Origin: Reticulitermes speratus
Taxonomy: Eukaryota; Arthropoda; Insecta; Blattodea; Rhinotermitidae
Assembly (NCBI GenBank): GCA_021186555.1
Contig: JAJKFL010000005.1
Coordinates: forward strand, 25,484,635 to 25,548,634
DNA length: 64,000 nucleotides
Reading direction: 5' to 3'
The number at the start of each line of letters is the position of its first letter. Positions within the stretch are counted from its first letter, which is position 1. The notes under the pieces were generated by a model that saw only the letters and a program-made list of their open reading frames with translations, was not told the DNA's origin and ran no database searches. The position numbers were made by a program, and so were the translations under genes. Positions 22,921 to 35,689 of the stretch are shown one piece after another.

Positions 22921-23674
22921 CATCGGTAACGACTTAGAGTGCAAGATTCGAGTTTCTCTCAACTTTGCTGATGAAGATCAAATTCTTCCGGATGTTACTT
23001 CGTATCGACCACTTGACTGTGAAGATGAAGGCATTATGCTTCACCAAAACGCAAGTAATTTAAGTATTTACCTGTCAACATTGCCTAACGTTCCAGAAGA
23101 TTTGGTTTCTTCATCAAATTCGATGTGAGAAATCAACAAGTGATTACCTTCACACTCCGTTTCCTTCTGGTAATTCCAACTTTTTCTAGACAAAATCCTC
23201 TTGCTATAGCTTTATCCTTTACATCTCACGGGAATAATTTCTCCCACATTAATCAGTGGCAAAACGATACATAGGGTAAGAAAATTTGTTTTGTATTTAC
23301 TTAAGGTTAAACTTTGAAGCATGAATTGTGTTGAAAGGAAGCGCTAAATTTATCTTGCATAGATAATTCTAATCTCCACTTTTGGTTTTGCATCACGCAC
23401 TTCCACATCTGATGTAATTGACTCCCTCTACAGCTACAGCTACCAGATGAGGCCGTAGTCAATAAGAAAAGACACTGTGACAGACATCAATCTGTAACTT
23501 GGAAAACCAAATTGTGGACGGTTTGATCCACAAATAGTGACGGTCCGCAATTAGCTCCTTTATTCTATTTCCTGCTCAGCCGCTCTTGTGCCTGGTTTCA
23601 TGCCCTAGATAAAACAAGAAAAATATTGTCATTTCTGGCCATGAAGTATGCAGTTAGATCACCTAAATGTAAAT

Positions 23675-23890
23675 ACGTTACGAGATTTCATATGAGTATC
23701 ACCGTGCATCTTTATGAATTAATAAATTTATAACAACTGATACACAATTCAACCACTTTTATTGTAGCGTCTATATTATTATACGCCCCTGAGGTCCGAA
23801 ACATATGTAGGGGCGTATAATAATATAGACGCTACAATAAAAGTGGTTCAATTGTGTATCAGTTGGTTATAAATTTATTACGTTACGAGA
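23675..23890. mobile_element. 194-bp palindromic hammerhead element with 11-bp duplication
   Basis: Two inverted arms of about 70 bases (about 23723-23792 and 23811-23880) differ at only a few positions. Between them is CTGAGGTCCGAAAC-ATAT-GTA. That is the hammerhead 3' core GAAAC-N4-GUA with stem II nearly deleted, and the arms extend stem I (CCCC/GGGG). A single-copy segment of about 35 bases precedes the left arm. The unit is bracketed by ACGTTACGAGA at 23675-23685 and 23880-23890, an 11-bp target duplication. The right arm resembles the minus-strand flank at 32950-33020. Confidence 0.65.
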
Positions 23891-26284
23891 GTTCCATTCA
23901 CACTGGTCTGTCTTGGTCTGGTCTGTTCTCGTTTGTTCTGGTATGGTCTAATCTGCTTCAGACGGTGCGCATCTAAACCCTTTAAGAGCGAAGAGGCGCA
24001 TTTAAAGGGCTATGTCTATCGTATATTTCACTAGGCTTGTCATTGAACATTGATTATTTTCTTAGGTTTAATTCACAACAATGCTTCGAAATCTTGTCCC
24101 ATTTCTTCTTAAGGTTGAAAAGTGAAAAGGGATTGCAATCAGGATGGGTTGTTAGAAGGGCTATCTCTACATTTGAAAACATGTTCACCTGAAGATAAAA
24201 ACAGACTAAGTTTCCCAAATGTTGTGGCTAAACCTAGGAGGTTGGACAATATCCAACATGCTAGTCAAGATTATAATAGCATAACCTTTTAATATTTAAC
24301 CCTTTAGGAACAATGGTTGCTACACATAACTTTAGATTTAACATTCCGTTAACTTGTGGCTCTGCCCAAAGATTGTGTTAGGGGTTATGTTACTATTGTA
24401 GTTTATTTTACAAGGCTGTCAATATCTCAGACTAAAGAGCGTCAAATGATACGATAATGGGAATTTACGCACTATAAAGGATTTGGAAGGAAGCGGGCGT
24501 GATACAACCCTTGTAAGATTTTGGAAGCTTGCTGGAAAAAGGGAGAGACACCAAGAAAATTATCAATCTTGATAGGCCGTTGCCCGACTTAGATTTTCGT
24601 AAGGCACCAGCCAAATTTATATCTGGACGATTATGGCTGCAGTAGTTAGGACTATGTGATATTCAGAAATATAACATAAGAAGTCCAATCCAAACACCAA
24701 AATTTTATCTATCATACAATCAGCAATATGTTTGGGCCAAAACGGCCATGATCAAGCTGTTAAAGAATAAAAGGAAAACGCCGACTCTTGTATAGGATTG
24801 AGATCTCAATCCTATTCAAGCACCCATTATTGTATAGGACTGAGATTCTCAATCCTGTAAAAACATCCACATTTGTGGGTGTCTTCTTCAGCCTTTTTTT
24901 TCCCTTCATGTGAAAGACCAAGTTTTTCACCCATATCAAACAACGGGCAAAATTGTTTTTATGCATTTATAATGTCTATAGTGTACGATAACAATATAGA
25001 CTTTTTGTACTCTACAGAAAATTAAATTGTTCATCTTATTTCAGAGCGTGTAAAACAATTTACCATTGAAAATATAACCAACTACTCGTAACTCCATGTT
25101 AAATAGGGTTTCCTTCAAACATTAGTCTTAATGATTACTTAAATAGGGAATGAGGGAATTCCCGAAATTCTAAAATCGGATCGCTAGTTGCTTTTCCTCA
25201 CAAATTTTAGTCACCGAGCCAGTTGAAACCAGGTCACAATTTCAAGCTTATTTTTGTAAGACCCATTAAATATTATCTTCCAATCTGTGTTCCCTCTGTA
25301 TAAACTTTATAGTACGTTCTTTTAATTGCGTTTCCAGTTGCTAAACTTCACCTCGAATGGTAGAATTATTAGTTATTAAGAACTTGGACAGATGATGAGG
25401 TAAGCAGTTCTGGCCAACTTTAAGGCATTACCCTGGAATCAACAATATTATGAAGAAACTCAGAAAGGAAGACCTCCTGACATTCTTACAAGTACGGTTT
25501 TTATCCGCCCAAAATTTTGTATGTAATTCTTGTTTCCTCCAAAAGTGCTCTTTATGTTTTTTTGGGCTGTTAAATAAAAGGACATACGGCAGACCCCTAA
25601 ACATTGTTGAAAATGTTGCACATGAAGGAGCATACGCCACTGACGACACAGAAGCTGGGGTTGCTATGGTGGTGGGTCAAACAGCCATGATCCCCCCCTC
25701 CCCCAAACGAGTTGGTCCCAGCTGTGCATCCTATCCCCGAATTAACCTAGACACCAGCGAGGTCCCTAGATCGATATAACACGCACAGTGCATGGAATAA
25801 TTCGATAATCCCATGAAACGTTATAAAGCCCTCCCCACTCCAGGCTCCATAGGTGCTTATATACATGTAGCAGGCGGTTCATTCGCCGTCTGTGCAACAC
25901 TGATGAATTTATCTGCAATGCTTCAAATGGACGTAGTTATATAGATTTTTTCTTTCCTTTTTTCATATAGAGTACACGAGTTGATTGCTCGCCAAGTAAT
26001 TTTTGTTCAGGTCAATTGCACGTGTGGGCATCAGATTATTTATAGGTTCTATCGGTAGTTTGTCCGAAAACATATTTCTTATTTTTAAAAAATCTGCTTT
26101 GAAAAAATTAAATATAAATGATTGCTGGGAAAATGTAATTTGAAAAAAACTGGGTTACGCAAATTAGATTTTTTGCTCCAGAATGGGGTTTATATTCATC
26201 AGGGGCGTCTGGGAAGAATTTCGATCCCTACAGCCCCTTAAACTATTGTCTTCACATATGATTTATTCTAAACATAGGCCTAAT
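23891..26284. other. intergenic, nothing recognised apart from palindromes
   Basis: No gene is recognised. A 109-codon frame at 25450-25779 has no domain signal. Two near-identical palindromes lie at 24788-24866. Confidence 0.45.
24788..24866. repeat. tandem pair of short palindromes
   Basis: 'ATAGGATTGAGATCTCAATC' continues as a perfect 24-base palindrome centred on AGATCT. About 43 bases on, it recurs with changes (ATAGGACTGAGATTCTCAATCC). Both are preceded by TTGTATAGGA. The role is unknown. Confidence 0.6.
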
Positions 26285-26650
26285 AATTCATTCATTCTGT
26301 AGTCTGTCTTACGACAGGTCCGTAGCCTCTTCCAAAGCGAGTTCTCCACAGGGTGCGATCTAGTGCTTCCTCTTTCAATTTCCAGTAGCCTTTGTTGGTA
26401 TCTTCACCTTGCCGTGGTAGAGGGGCTTGTGAGTTCCAGTGACCCTGAGAGCTAAGCCGGCGGTAGCATTGCTACCAGTAGGGTCTCCCAAGCCGGACAG
26501 ATCAAAAGGGTAGGAACCAGACGAAGAGAGATGCCTAGGAGATGGGAAACCGAATAAAAACTCCCCTGATGCCGGAAGCAGCGATATCAGTAGCGACATG
26601 AAGCACAGAGCAAATGATGCTCGAGATGGTTCATGATCGTGTAGCAACAG
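26285..26650 (+). mobile_element. probable LINE 5' region
   Basis: The first 100 bases repeat 13553-13650 in the opposite orientation. After that comes 'GTTGGTATCTTCACCTTGCC', 'GTGGTAGAGGGGCTTGTGAG' and 'GCTAAGCCGGCGGTAGC'. This style of sequence is familiar to me from LINE leader regions, but I cannot name the clade. No open frame continues from it. Confidence 0.4.
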
Positions 26651-27483
26651 GCGTGACCAGAGTGGTCTGAACGGCTGCTGTACTGCGATGTGGAAAGCAA
26701 ATGGAAAAAACTACCACATTATTACTTTTCCTGGATAGTCTCTTCCAGAAACAGAGACAAATGCCAAATGCGAGATGCCTAATAATTAGGGCAACACAAA
26801 ACAAATTACAAGATTTCAAAACAATTATTTAAGAATTCGTCGCAAGGTCCCTATGTAATTATAGGCCTATCACAACACTTGCCCAGACTTCCAGTTTTCA
26901 GCAGGTTGCAGTTCACAACAAGGAAAGCAGGTGAAGTCAGTCGAATGTGGATACTCCCACATTATGAGATTATAAGAATATTTTCCGCAGAAAAAATAAG
27001 ATAAAGGCCTACTGAGTAAGACTTGTTTTGTAGGACAGCATTTATTTTCTCCTGTTGTCTACTCCTACGTCTCCTAAGTGACCTCTTTCCTTCAAATGAC
27101 CCATATTGTGTATCTTGTTTCCAGACGAGTGCTCCTTTTTCCTCTCATCTTACTGTACTTGTTTTAATGACTGTAATTACATCGGTGAAAATGTGCAAGT
27201 TATGAAACTCTTTATTATTATTATTTCATTACCTCTATCCTACTTCATCTTTCAGGTCCAAATATTCTCCTCATCCTACTAGATCTAAATTTCTCAGAGC
27301 AGTATAATGTGATCACGAACTTCTAGGATGTGGTGCCTTATAGACTGGTATATTGGTGTCAGTTTTTGGAAAGAAATCTATGACTACACGCAAACTTACG
27401 CTATATTTCTTTAAGATCCATTTCAATACTGTGTTTCCTTCTATGTCGATAGTTTCTTTGTTTGTTATAATCTGGATCGTTGG
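26651..27483. other. intergenic, nothing recognised
   Basis: Only short frames without domain signal are present. Confidence 0.45.
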
Positions 27484-27935
27484 GACTGAGGGTGTTCGAG
27501 TTTAGGGTGCTGAGGAAGATATTTTGGCTTTAGAGCGAGGAAGTAAAATTAGACTGGAGAAAATTGCTTAAAGAAGAGACTCATGTATTGTGCTACTCAC
27601 CAAATACTACTTGGCTTAGCAAATCAAGGAGGATGGAGAGGGCGGAACATGTGGCACGTGACGAGGTTGAATGAAGTACATACAGGGTTATGGTAGGGAA
27701 GCCTGAAGGAAGAAGGCCACTTGGAAGACACAGGCGTAAATGGGAATATAATATTAAAATGCTTCGTAAAGAAATAGAATGGGATGCTGTTGCCTGGATT
27801 AATTTGTCTCAGGATAAAGACGGCGGCACGCTGTCTTGGAAACGGTAATGAACCACGAGTTCTGTAAATTCCGAGGTCTTCCTTGACTAGTTGAAGAACT
27901 ATTGGCTTCTCAAAAGAAACTGCTTCATGGAGTTG
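27484..27935 (+). pseudogene. LINE reverse-transcriptase tail remnant
   Basis: Read with frame changes, the segment gives the familiar LINE C-terminal tail. First comes 'VLRKIFWL', then 'SKSRRMERAEHVAR', then 'GKPEGRRPLGRHRRKWE' and 'NIKMLRKEIEWDAVAWINLS'. Further on is 'FLD-LKNYWLLKRNCF'. Stops and frameshifts break it, and no reverse transcriptase core lies upstream. A related end piece occurs at 45960-46045. Confidence 0.75.
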
Positions 27936-29207
27936 CCCCATAGGATCTATTGTAAGAGTCTGACTCCGTGTTGCTTAATTCTTTACAGCCTAGTCCTTAA
28001 TTTATGTACCACCTTCCCTCTGTCGACGGACTTCAGTTATGTGCTTTGAATGGATATCATAACAAAGAGCAGCTACTTTTCTACACGTCTTTAATTGAGT
28101 GTTTTTTATAACCGAGACGAATGTGTATTGCGTGGTACGAGGTCAGTCTCTAAACAGAATTCAATTAATCTCGGACTTTAAAGGTTTACAGGTATAAGAA
28201 AACTGTAGCCTACTGTGGATGTATTTTTTGTTACTACACAAAATGACTGCATTTCATAGAGGTCTATTTGTATCCTATATAGTGCGACTATAGTACAAAG
28301 TGACCATCGTATATCAGTGATTTGATCTGAAATCACACAGAGCCATTTACATAGCATGACTACTCTGTAGGTTTTGGGTAGTTAATTTACAAAACTAGAA
28401 GAAAAATAATCACATAACTTTTACTAAGTTTCATATTTGCAATAGGAAATTGAAATATAATACGATGGGAAGAGTGCATCCTTTTGAAACAATGTTGCCC
28501 ACACACAAGACTACAAAACAATATCATGATTCAGGAAATTATAAAAGCGCATCCTTTGATTAATTTCAGACGCGAAATATTTGGACTGACAGACTGACTA
28601 ATAGCCATTAACCTTCAATTTTACCCAATTACTTCCAAAGAAAAGGGCCCATTTCCGAAAGTAGGCATAATTAGATATTCAAATTCTAGGTATATTGACC
28701 AACTCAACTTCCGAAGATCAGTACTTCTGCTCCGTACTCATGAATTTACGAATTTAAAAGTTTCGTTCCGAAACCCTCCCTCCACCAAAACTGAAATATC
28801 CGGGGCCGATTTAAAAATTATTTTCTTGGCAGAAATTTGTTGAAAAAAATAATTGGGCAATGATAAAGTCAGTATTAACTATAAATTCCGAGACAATATT
28901 TGGTTTAAAAATCTTTGTGGTGAATTGTAGCTTTTATTAATCGACATACTCATATTTACTTTGTACTACATGGAACATAAATTAACTTACACTATATGAA
29001 CCCTTATTAAATTATATTCAGCTGGATGGAAACTAAAAGTCTTCTAAACGAGTAACTAGTACACCTAAAGTTACTTTAAAACCAGTAGAAATAATGACTT
29101 GCAAGACCTGAGCATTGAAGCTAATGTAAATTTGCCCCTACGCTTAATTAAACACCACGGCACGATGACGTATGAGAATGTAAAGATTATGATTAATTCC
29201 ACGCTTT
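27936..29207. other. intergenic, nothing recognised
   Basis: AT-rich sequence without open frames of interest or clear repeats. Confidence 0.45.
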
Positions 29208-29420
29208 CTTAACCTCAGCATTAGATAGAGGTAAGTGATCAACTTCAATACCCAACCGCTTTACCCCGGAGAAAGGTTTCCCAGTATCCTTTGGATAAGG
29301 CCTGAAAGGGATAAGGGAACAATCTCTTGACCATCTGGGAATCAAACCCAATTTCTCGGTTGCCCAGTTCGTAACCTAAGCTTTTTACCGATAGAGCAAT
29401 AAGAGCAGGATTAAAATCAA
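29208..29420 (-). repeat. SINE-A copy, reverse
   Basis: In reverse order the blocks are 'CTTAACCTCAGCATTAGATAG', 'CCGCTTTACCCCGGAGAAAGG', 'CCAGTATCCTTTGGAT' and 'TGGGAATCAAACCCAATTTC' (box B), then 'GTTCGTAACCTAAGC' and 'ACCGATAGAGC' (box A side). This is a fairly complete copy. Confidence 0.65.
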
Positions 29421-30436
29421 TGAAATACCTTTTCAGGATATGGACCGAATTCAAATGGCCTAATACTGGGACCAGTGGTCGCCTCTTCTGAATATGATAC
29501 GGTATCCTTAAGTTCCATAAATGTCATAGAATTTCTTTCTCCTCAGATTCTGAAGAAGGTTTTCTTGCTTGAAGTTAATTTACAAACACGTTTCAAAATT
29601 ATCTTTATTTCTGAACGAGCTTTCCTAAACCCAGAGGACAACTCGCTGCAGAAATGACACAATTGGTGTCCGTCTGCGTGTGATAGTTGGAATATGGGGT
29701 TGTGTGGTAATGTGATTGGAGTAGGGATGGAGATGAGGGGGTGGGTTTTACATACACAATCCTATGCGAATGATCGAGGGAGAGAGAGTCAGATGCCGGT
29801 ACACTAACCAGTTTATCTCCCGGTGCGATGATTTGATTGAATCTGTGTTGGGGGAAGGGTTATGCATGTAGTATATTGGGAGGGTCCCAACTGCGTGACA
29901 CGCATCTCTCGCAATTACAGACTCAACATGCGCCATCACGCGGGAGCTAGAGGAACAACATTGCATATCCTGAGAGGACTGCAACAGGGGCGGACAAGAC
30001 CGTATTTCCGGTGGACGCCAAACACTTCATATGCTAAAGCAAAGCTGTCTTTGTGGAAGTCATGGAGCCATGTGGGGGAGTGGAGTTATGGATCCATGCA
30101 TTCTTATTTTCGCCACTAGATGGAGGCACACAGGTAAAGCCCATAGCTCAGTTAGCTACTACACTATCGCAGCTCCTATTTTCACACGGTACAAATACTT
30201 TCACAAACACCCCAATTGCCATATCGTCACGGCAATGTAATAATTATAAGCCCATGTATAGCGGAAGAAATGCGACTGCCTAAATTCAGAACACGATTAT
30301 CAGAAGAAATACTTTATCTGGTGTGTAGAAGATGCTAGAACTTAGCTCCAAAACAGAGAATCAGGCTGGTGTCTTAAAGCAAGTCTGGTTTTTATGAAAA
30401 ATCACTGCGGAAACTTTGGTTAAGTTTAAGTAGGAC
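29421..30436. other. intergenic, nothing firm
   Basis: Overlapping 60-85-codon frames around 29860-30280 have no domain signal. A 'CCGGTACACTAACCAGTTTATCTCCCGGTGC' stretch near 29795 may be a reversed tRNA-like head, weakly supported. Confidence 0.35.
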
Positions 30437-30712
30437 GAGAGGGGATAGCGCAGTCTAGTCTACAGGCCGAACATCCGACGCGTCCTCTTCCAATCCCCCT
30501 TCTACAAAGCGTCCAGGTCGGATATAGAGCCTACCCAGCCCCCTATTCAGTGGGTTCAGAGAGGGCTCTTTCACCCGAGGTTATAGCGGCTGGGGAGTGA
30601 ATTTAACTGTTTGTATTCACCCCATCTATTGTCAGGTTAAGAATGAGTAGAGTTATACCTCTTCTCTCCCTGTACGCCTTCAAGGCGTGGATAGGGACAA
30701 CTTTAGCTTTTT
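30437..30712 (+). repeat. SINE-A copy
   Basis: The head is 'GGGGATAGCGCAGTCTAGTC'. The body has 'CCTACCCAGCCCCCTATTCAG', 'GGGCTCTTTCACCCGAGG', 'TATAGCGGCTGGGGAGTG' and 'AGGTTAAGAATGAGTAGAG', ending near 'CAAGGCGTGGATAGGGACAAC'. It is close to full length and diverged. Confidence 0.7.
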
Positions 30713-30964
30713 TAAGTAAACAGCTTAGACAATGAACCGAATCTCTACTGTCGGGTAACTTGGGTTCAGTTCCTAGGCAGTGACAAGCTGTCTCATCCGG
30801 ACACAATCTGGCACTGCCATGTGCACCGGCGTAAAGAAGCCTGGGTGTGAAGCTAACTGCTTATCTCCTTCTAGTGCAAAGAATTAGAAGTCAATGGAGC
30901 TGTACTTTCACTGCCCATACGTCCTCAAGACATGGATAAAGATAAAGTTGTCCCTATGATTAAT

Positions 30965-31180
30965 TATGCCGCACACCATGAAGAAGTATAGGAGGATGGA
31001 AGGTAACTCATGCTTCCTAACTTCGGCATCGCATGGAGGTGAGCGGCAGCTTGTTGTTTTACCACCAGCGAAAGAGCACGCCGAACGCACTCATGTTCGT
31101 CACAGAGCGTCTCGGGATCGAGCCCAGATTGCCCTATCTGCCTGTCAGCAGTGTAGTTGCTATACCAACAGATATAAGCA
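30965..31180 (-). repeat. SINE-A copy, reverse
   Basis: In reverse order the blocks are 'CACCATGAAGAAGTATAGGAG', 'CTAACTTCGGCATCGCATGGAG', 'TTGTTTTACCACCAGCG' and 'TCTCGGGATCGAGCCCAG' (box B), then 'GTAGTTGCTATACCAACAG' (box A side). It faces the copy at 30437-30712 across a short gap. Confidence 0.6.
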
Positions 31181-31482
31181 GACTGTCAGTAAGGCAGACC
31201 ACGTAACATGAAATAGTAGGATAATTAATAAATAATGAATTGGAAAAAAAAGTTGCAGGAAGCGATCGTGGCATCATTTGAGAAGCTATCCCGAAACATA
31301 ATGGGAGGGATTCAGGAAAGGAAGGGTATGAAGCCGAAATCTCCCGAATACGAATAAACCTGCCACTTCGACGATTGTCATGACGGAACTAACTGTAGTC
31401 TAACATAGGTAGGCAATAGGCCTATTAAGACACTTGGAAGTAGCAGAATAGCTATACTGGTAGTAGTAGTGGGTGTAGTGGG

Positions 31483-31752
31483 AGCCCGGATAGCTTGATC
31501 AGTAAAAGGACTAGGCTACGGGCTGGAAGAAAGGGGGATCAAATCTCGGCAGGGACAAACGTCCAGACGGGCTCTAGGAACCACACAGCCTTCTATTCAA
31601 TTGATACCTGGGGCTCTTCACCGAGGGTAAAACAATTGGATCGTGAGACTGACCACTCAACTCCATCGAGTGCCGAGGTTAAGAATGGGTGGAGCGAAAC
31701 CTCCACTCTCCCTATGTGACTTCATGGTGTTTATACGGACATTTTGACCGTA
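31483..31752 (+). repeat. SINE-A copy
   Basis: The head is 'CCCGGATAGCTTGATCAGTAAAAGGACTAGGCTACGGGCTGGA' split by changes, with box B relative 'GGGGGATCAAATCTCGG'. The body ends with 'CATCGAGTGCCGAGGTTAAGAATGGGTGGAGC'. It is near full length. Confidence 0.7.
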
Positions 31753-32319
31753 GTAGGAGTAAACTTAGAAGTAGCAGTACAGCTATATGGGTAGCAGCAC
31801 TGTAGGGTGGTAGAGGTCGTAGCAGTAGTAGTATGAATTTCATCGTCGTCGGCTAACTATCTAGGCGTGTTGGCATCTGTGGAGCGCCTATTAAAGCGAC
31901 TCAGTCCCCCGTCAGTCCGTCTGTTAGCCTGAAAGGACTTGGGAACAATTAATCAGGGTTCATAAAATTTAATATTATGGAGCTTCACTAAAATATATTG
32001 AGGCATGAATTGTGGTTAAAAGTAGACAAAAATAAGGAAGAAACTATATGAGAACCGATATGCTGTTTTTGTGTGAATCAGTAGAGTAATTCGTTAAATA
32101 TTTATTAGAGCAAAGGCTGTTTCGGAGAGAATGAAAGGAAAAAATTAAACACGCATTTTATATCCAACACAGTTTGCACGTAGGATATTAAGTTTTACGG
32201 TTTCCAAGAAAATTCAGCAAAATTGAGTACAAATGCCAGAATTTTTACGCATTCCATATGGCCTAAAGCTTTTAAATTCTTTAGAAAATAAATTTGCTCT
32301 AAGTTAAACATCACGCCGT

Positions 32320-32560
32320 GAAGGCGGATAGTGAGCGCAAAGGCAAACCTCTACTTATTTTACGCCATACATAGATAGGCGTGAGCGATCAGCTTAAAGC
32401 TCGGACACTTACTTCATGGAAAGAGTCCACATGCGTAATAGAACAATAATGGGTTAGAGACTGGGCTGGACAGAGTCTTGTGAAGAGCAAATTACTTCCC
32501 CAAGAATCGAAACTCGGCTGTCCAGTTCCGGTACAGCTTGAGCTACCCCGGTTTTCAATT
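32320..32560 (-). repeat. SINE-A-like copy, reverse, very decayed
   Basis: In reverse order there is 'CACGCCGTGAAGGCGGATAG', a body remnant, 'CCCCAAGAATCGAAACTCGG' (box B) and 'CCGGTACAGCTTGAGCTACCCC' (box A side). The head is convincing and the body much less so. Confidence 0.45.
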
Positions 32561-32949
32561 TTAACCGTACTTTAAGGACTTTAATTTTCGTAGCTGCAGT
32601 AATTATTTTGGTCAACCCTCCCCTGTCCAGTAGAAGTTTCAGTTTTCCTTTTGTAGGACTTTTCCATGGAGGTACTTTGAGATAATGTGGTTCTCTGTAT
32701 TCAATGGCGCACTTATTTTCAAATTTGTTACGAAGGGAGAGTTGCTGAGAGAGGGAGAGCAAATTAGTTTCAAAAGTTGTGGTGGATGGGAGGAGATATT
32801 GGAATGAAAAGGAGAAACTTTTTGACCATTTGGAAGTGGATATTAGGCCGAATGTTTAGTTCTAGTGACATAGAGAGACAAAAGAGAGGGTGTCACTACT
32901 TGCAGCAAGGATTCAGATACGTCGACGCAAGAGATATGTAATTAAATTA

Positions 32950-33060
32950 AGTTATAGACCAACTGATGCACACTAAAACCACTTTTAAGTAGCTTTATTA
33001 TTAAAATTGTTAAAATTGTACCCCTACACGTGTTTCGATCCTAGGATCATCGTCAGTGTA
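32950..33060 (-). mobile_element. Penelope-type fragment with hammerhead-like core
   Basis: On the minus strand (33021-33056) the core reads CUGACGA, an extra U, stem II GAUC-CUAG-GAUC, GAAA, then C-ACGU-G closing a 2-bp stem III, then UA. Stem I does not pair well. The minus-strand continuation towards 32950 ('AAAGTGGTTTTAGTGTGCATCAGTTGGTC' in pieces) matches the arm of the element at 23675-23890, so the two belong to one family. Confidence 0.6.
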
Positions 33061-34868
33061 ATTGTTGATAGCAACTGGGTCTACAGGTTGTCGAAGGAAA
33101 TAGGCAGGGTGAAGAATTATTGGAAGAACAGAGACAATATGGAAAAATGAATCAAGGCCCGTAAAATTACATTTTCCTTAGTGATCAATTAAGAACCACG
33201 CCGTGAAGTATTTAAGAAGGGAACTTTCTCGATTTCAGCAGTTTATCGCTGTAGTGGTCAGGTTCACGCCCCGGCAACACTGCAGCAAAAGAAAGAGCTC
33301 CCATTATTTGTTGGGTATGTCCCACAGCCGATCTGGGTATACAGACAAAGAGAAAAGTCACTGAATCTGATGTCAGTTGAAGAAGGGTCCTCCATCCAAT
33401 AGAGCCGTAAATTTATTTTGCGGTATATATTGGCTCTTTTAAAGACAGATGTAGGCATTAACTTACAACAAATGGTAACTTAAAGTGAAATGGAGTGGGA
33501 GAAAGGAGAAGAAGGTGTAGTCAAATTGGATGGCACAGTGCAGTTGAAGGTGAAGGAAGTGCATGAAAATGCTCTTACCTACCACGACTTTGAACACAGA
33601 CGAGTTCTGTTGTTTGGTGTGCTAGAAAAAGAATGTTAAGTTTTCTTCGTAATATGGTATAGGCCTACTATAAGAGCTTGCTATTCTACAGGACGCATGC
33701 TTTCGAAGTACCAAATTAAAACACCAAAAGTTACAATTCGCCTACATATTTTAAACCCCTTTTTATTACTACATTAATAACCAAACAGTGTGTATATTCA
33801 TTGTTACTTTCTGTATTTCATCCCACCCTCTGTGTTGCCCAGTAGTCTCGTTTCACTTTCTTGTAAAATATATTACTTTCAGAGGAAAATACTTTAGCAT
33901 GTTGTTTAAATAATATAAGTACGCGGCAAGTTTTAGAATTCTATACTGATACATGTTTTACTTTCGATTTCCATATGTAAAAGTATTTCTCACAACCTAC
34001 ATTCTAACCTCCATCTTAGTTTATTCATCCCTTCTCCCCAATCTTCTAAGTGGACCATTCGAAAATGTTCCTTCACTAAAATTTGTTGGGCCTCATTCTG
34101 GCCACAAGCCTAGCCTATGTAGCCTATAATAATCTCCTAGAAAATTACGATTGTGTCAAAAAGTCAATAATGATAATAACTGAATAGAGTGCGAGGTTCA
34201 ATTTACTAAAAGTCTGTTGCAAATATTATTTTGTAAAACTGCATATAGGCCAAAATTTTAACGATGTTTTTTTTTTGCGTCATTTTAGCATCATCCTGTT
34301 GAATTTATTTATTTTCAAAAAAGACACATATATTCATGTAGCCTCCAGCATTTAAGGTGGCATGTTTAAAAAAAAATTCTTAAGACTTTTTGTACATGGT
34401 GCGTCTCATAAAAATACAATCCAATTTTTCTTCAGTAATTAGGTATGGAAAAGCAGGGTACAATAAGATGTTGCTTTGAGTTACAGCGACTTGGTTTTCT
34501 CTATGTGTCGTGTCCCCCCGAAAGTGATACTCGAAATTAGTTTGTTTTGGCATCTTGAGCATACTTTCCGAAATAGAATAGATCAACAATATTTTCAGAA
34601 TGACAGACATTGAATTAATATACTTAACATTATTTGGGCATGTCAGTTTTCGTCCACGGTTAATGGCCTAACCTTCGGGAGGAGAAAGGTCATATCCGTT
34701 TTCGTCCACGGTCAATCCCCTACCCTGTTTTATATATACGTCACAATTTACTTTTTAAATAAGTGTTTTTAGAAAGTGATTACAACGTACATAAAAGACT
34801 GAATTGAACTAGACTGCATATGGTGACAGATTGAACCTATGGATGTAAATAAAATGTAGTTTGTGTAC
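33061..34868. other. intergenic; short duplicated motif near 34.65-34.72 kb
   Basis: No gene is recognised. A 49-codon frame starting at 33490 has no known match. 'TTTTCGTCCACGGT' occurs twice about 53 bases apart (near 34647 and 34700). Confidence 0.4.
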
Positions 34869-34985
34869 TCCCTGACGATGGTCTTTGTATAGACCGAAAC
34901 GTATGTAGGGAAAAATTTGTAAACAAATAAATAGTTGAAAGTGAAAGTGCATTTAATTGGTTAATAGACAGTGATTTGAAAATGC
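34869..34985 (+). mobile_element. Penelope-type fragment with hammerhead-like core
   Basis: On the plus strand (34869-34910) the core reads CUGACGA, an extra U, stem II GGUC-UUUGUAUA-GACC, GAAA, then C-GUAU-G closing a 2-bp stem III, then UA, then GGG pairing with the upstream UCC. Downstream, 'AAAATGCACGGTGAAAG' resembles the tail of the element at 23675-23890 (minus strand 'AAAGATGCACGGTGATA'). This looks like a single terminal repeat rather than a full palindrome. Confidence 0.6.
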
Positions 34986-35689
34986 ACGGTGAAAGTTATA
35001 TAAAGTTTAGATGCTCTAATCTTCTAAGACGTTGTTTCTCTGGTTTCACCGAGCTTATTCTCCATATCGGTTACGATGAGATATGAAAGAGAGAGAAACG
35101 GCCGTGAAGTATGGCAATTATTATAAAAGGTAGGCCTACGCAATGTTGTCCAGTTTCTCAGTTTTCCCGCCACCCCCCCCCCCCCCCACCCGACGAGTCC
35201 AAGCCAATTGCACTAATGCGCAAACCATGTTCAGAAAAGACAAGTTCTAAATTGTTATTCGACCACAGCGTCGCCCTGTCGGAAACTCGCAGATATACAA
35301 GGGTGTTGCTGCATAATGCAGCCCAAAAGCTCAAGGGGCAAGAAGAAAAGGAGAGATAAATGGTGATCCATTTTGATGGCCGGTTCAAGAAGAATTATGG
35401 GGCACATTATGATGTCCTTCACTTTGGCTGACTTACAGTCTACAGAGTTGCTACGGATGGGACTAGGCCTAAAAATAGCCTATCACTATTTGCTTTCCAA
35501 ACATCAGAATCAATAAAAACAAACTTACAAGTTTCATTCGGTTAGACCTAATTCTTGTTCTTATCATACATTAAGGCTCTAGTACTAAAATTCTTAGTCT
35601 TCAACATCGTCAATGCCATTGGGCACGATCCTGAACTACCTATATCCACTTTGATCCATACAGCCTATTTCTGTAACATTTTAATTACA
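34986..35689. other. intergenic, poly-C run
   Basis: A run of 15 C lies at 35173-35187. The frames across it are low-complexity artefacts, and nothing else is recognised. Confidence 0.45.

Noticed and set aside
33490-33640. 49-codon frame starting Met-Glu-Trp-Glu
   Set aside because: No splice signals, homology or conservation evidence. It is too short to call a gene.
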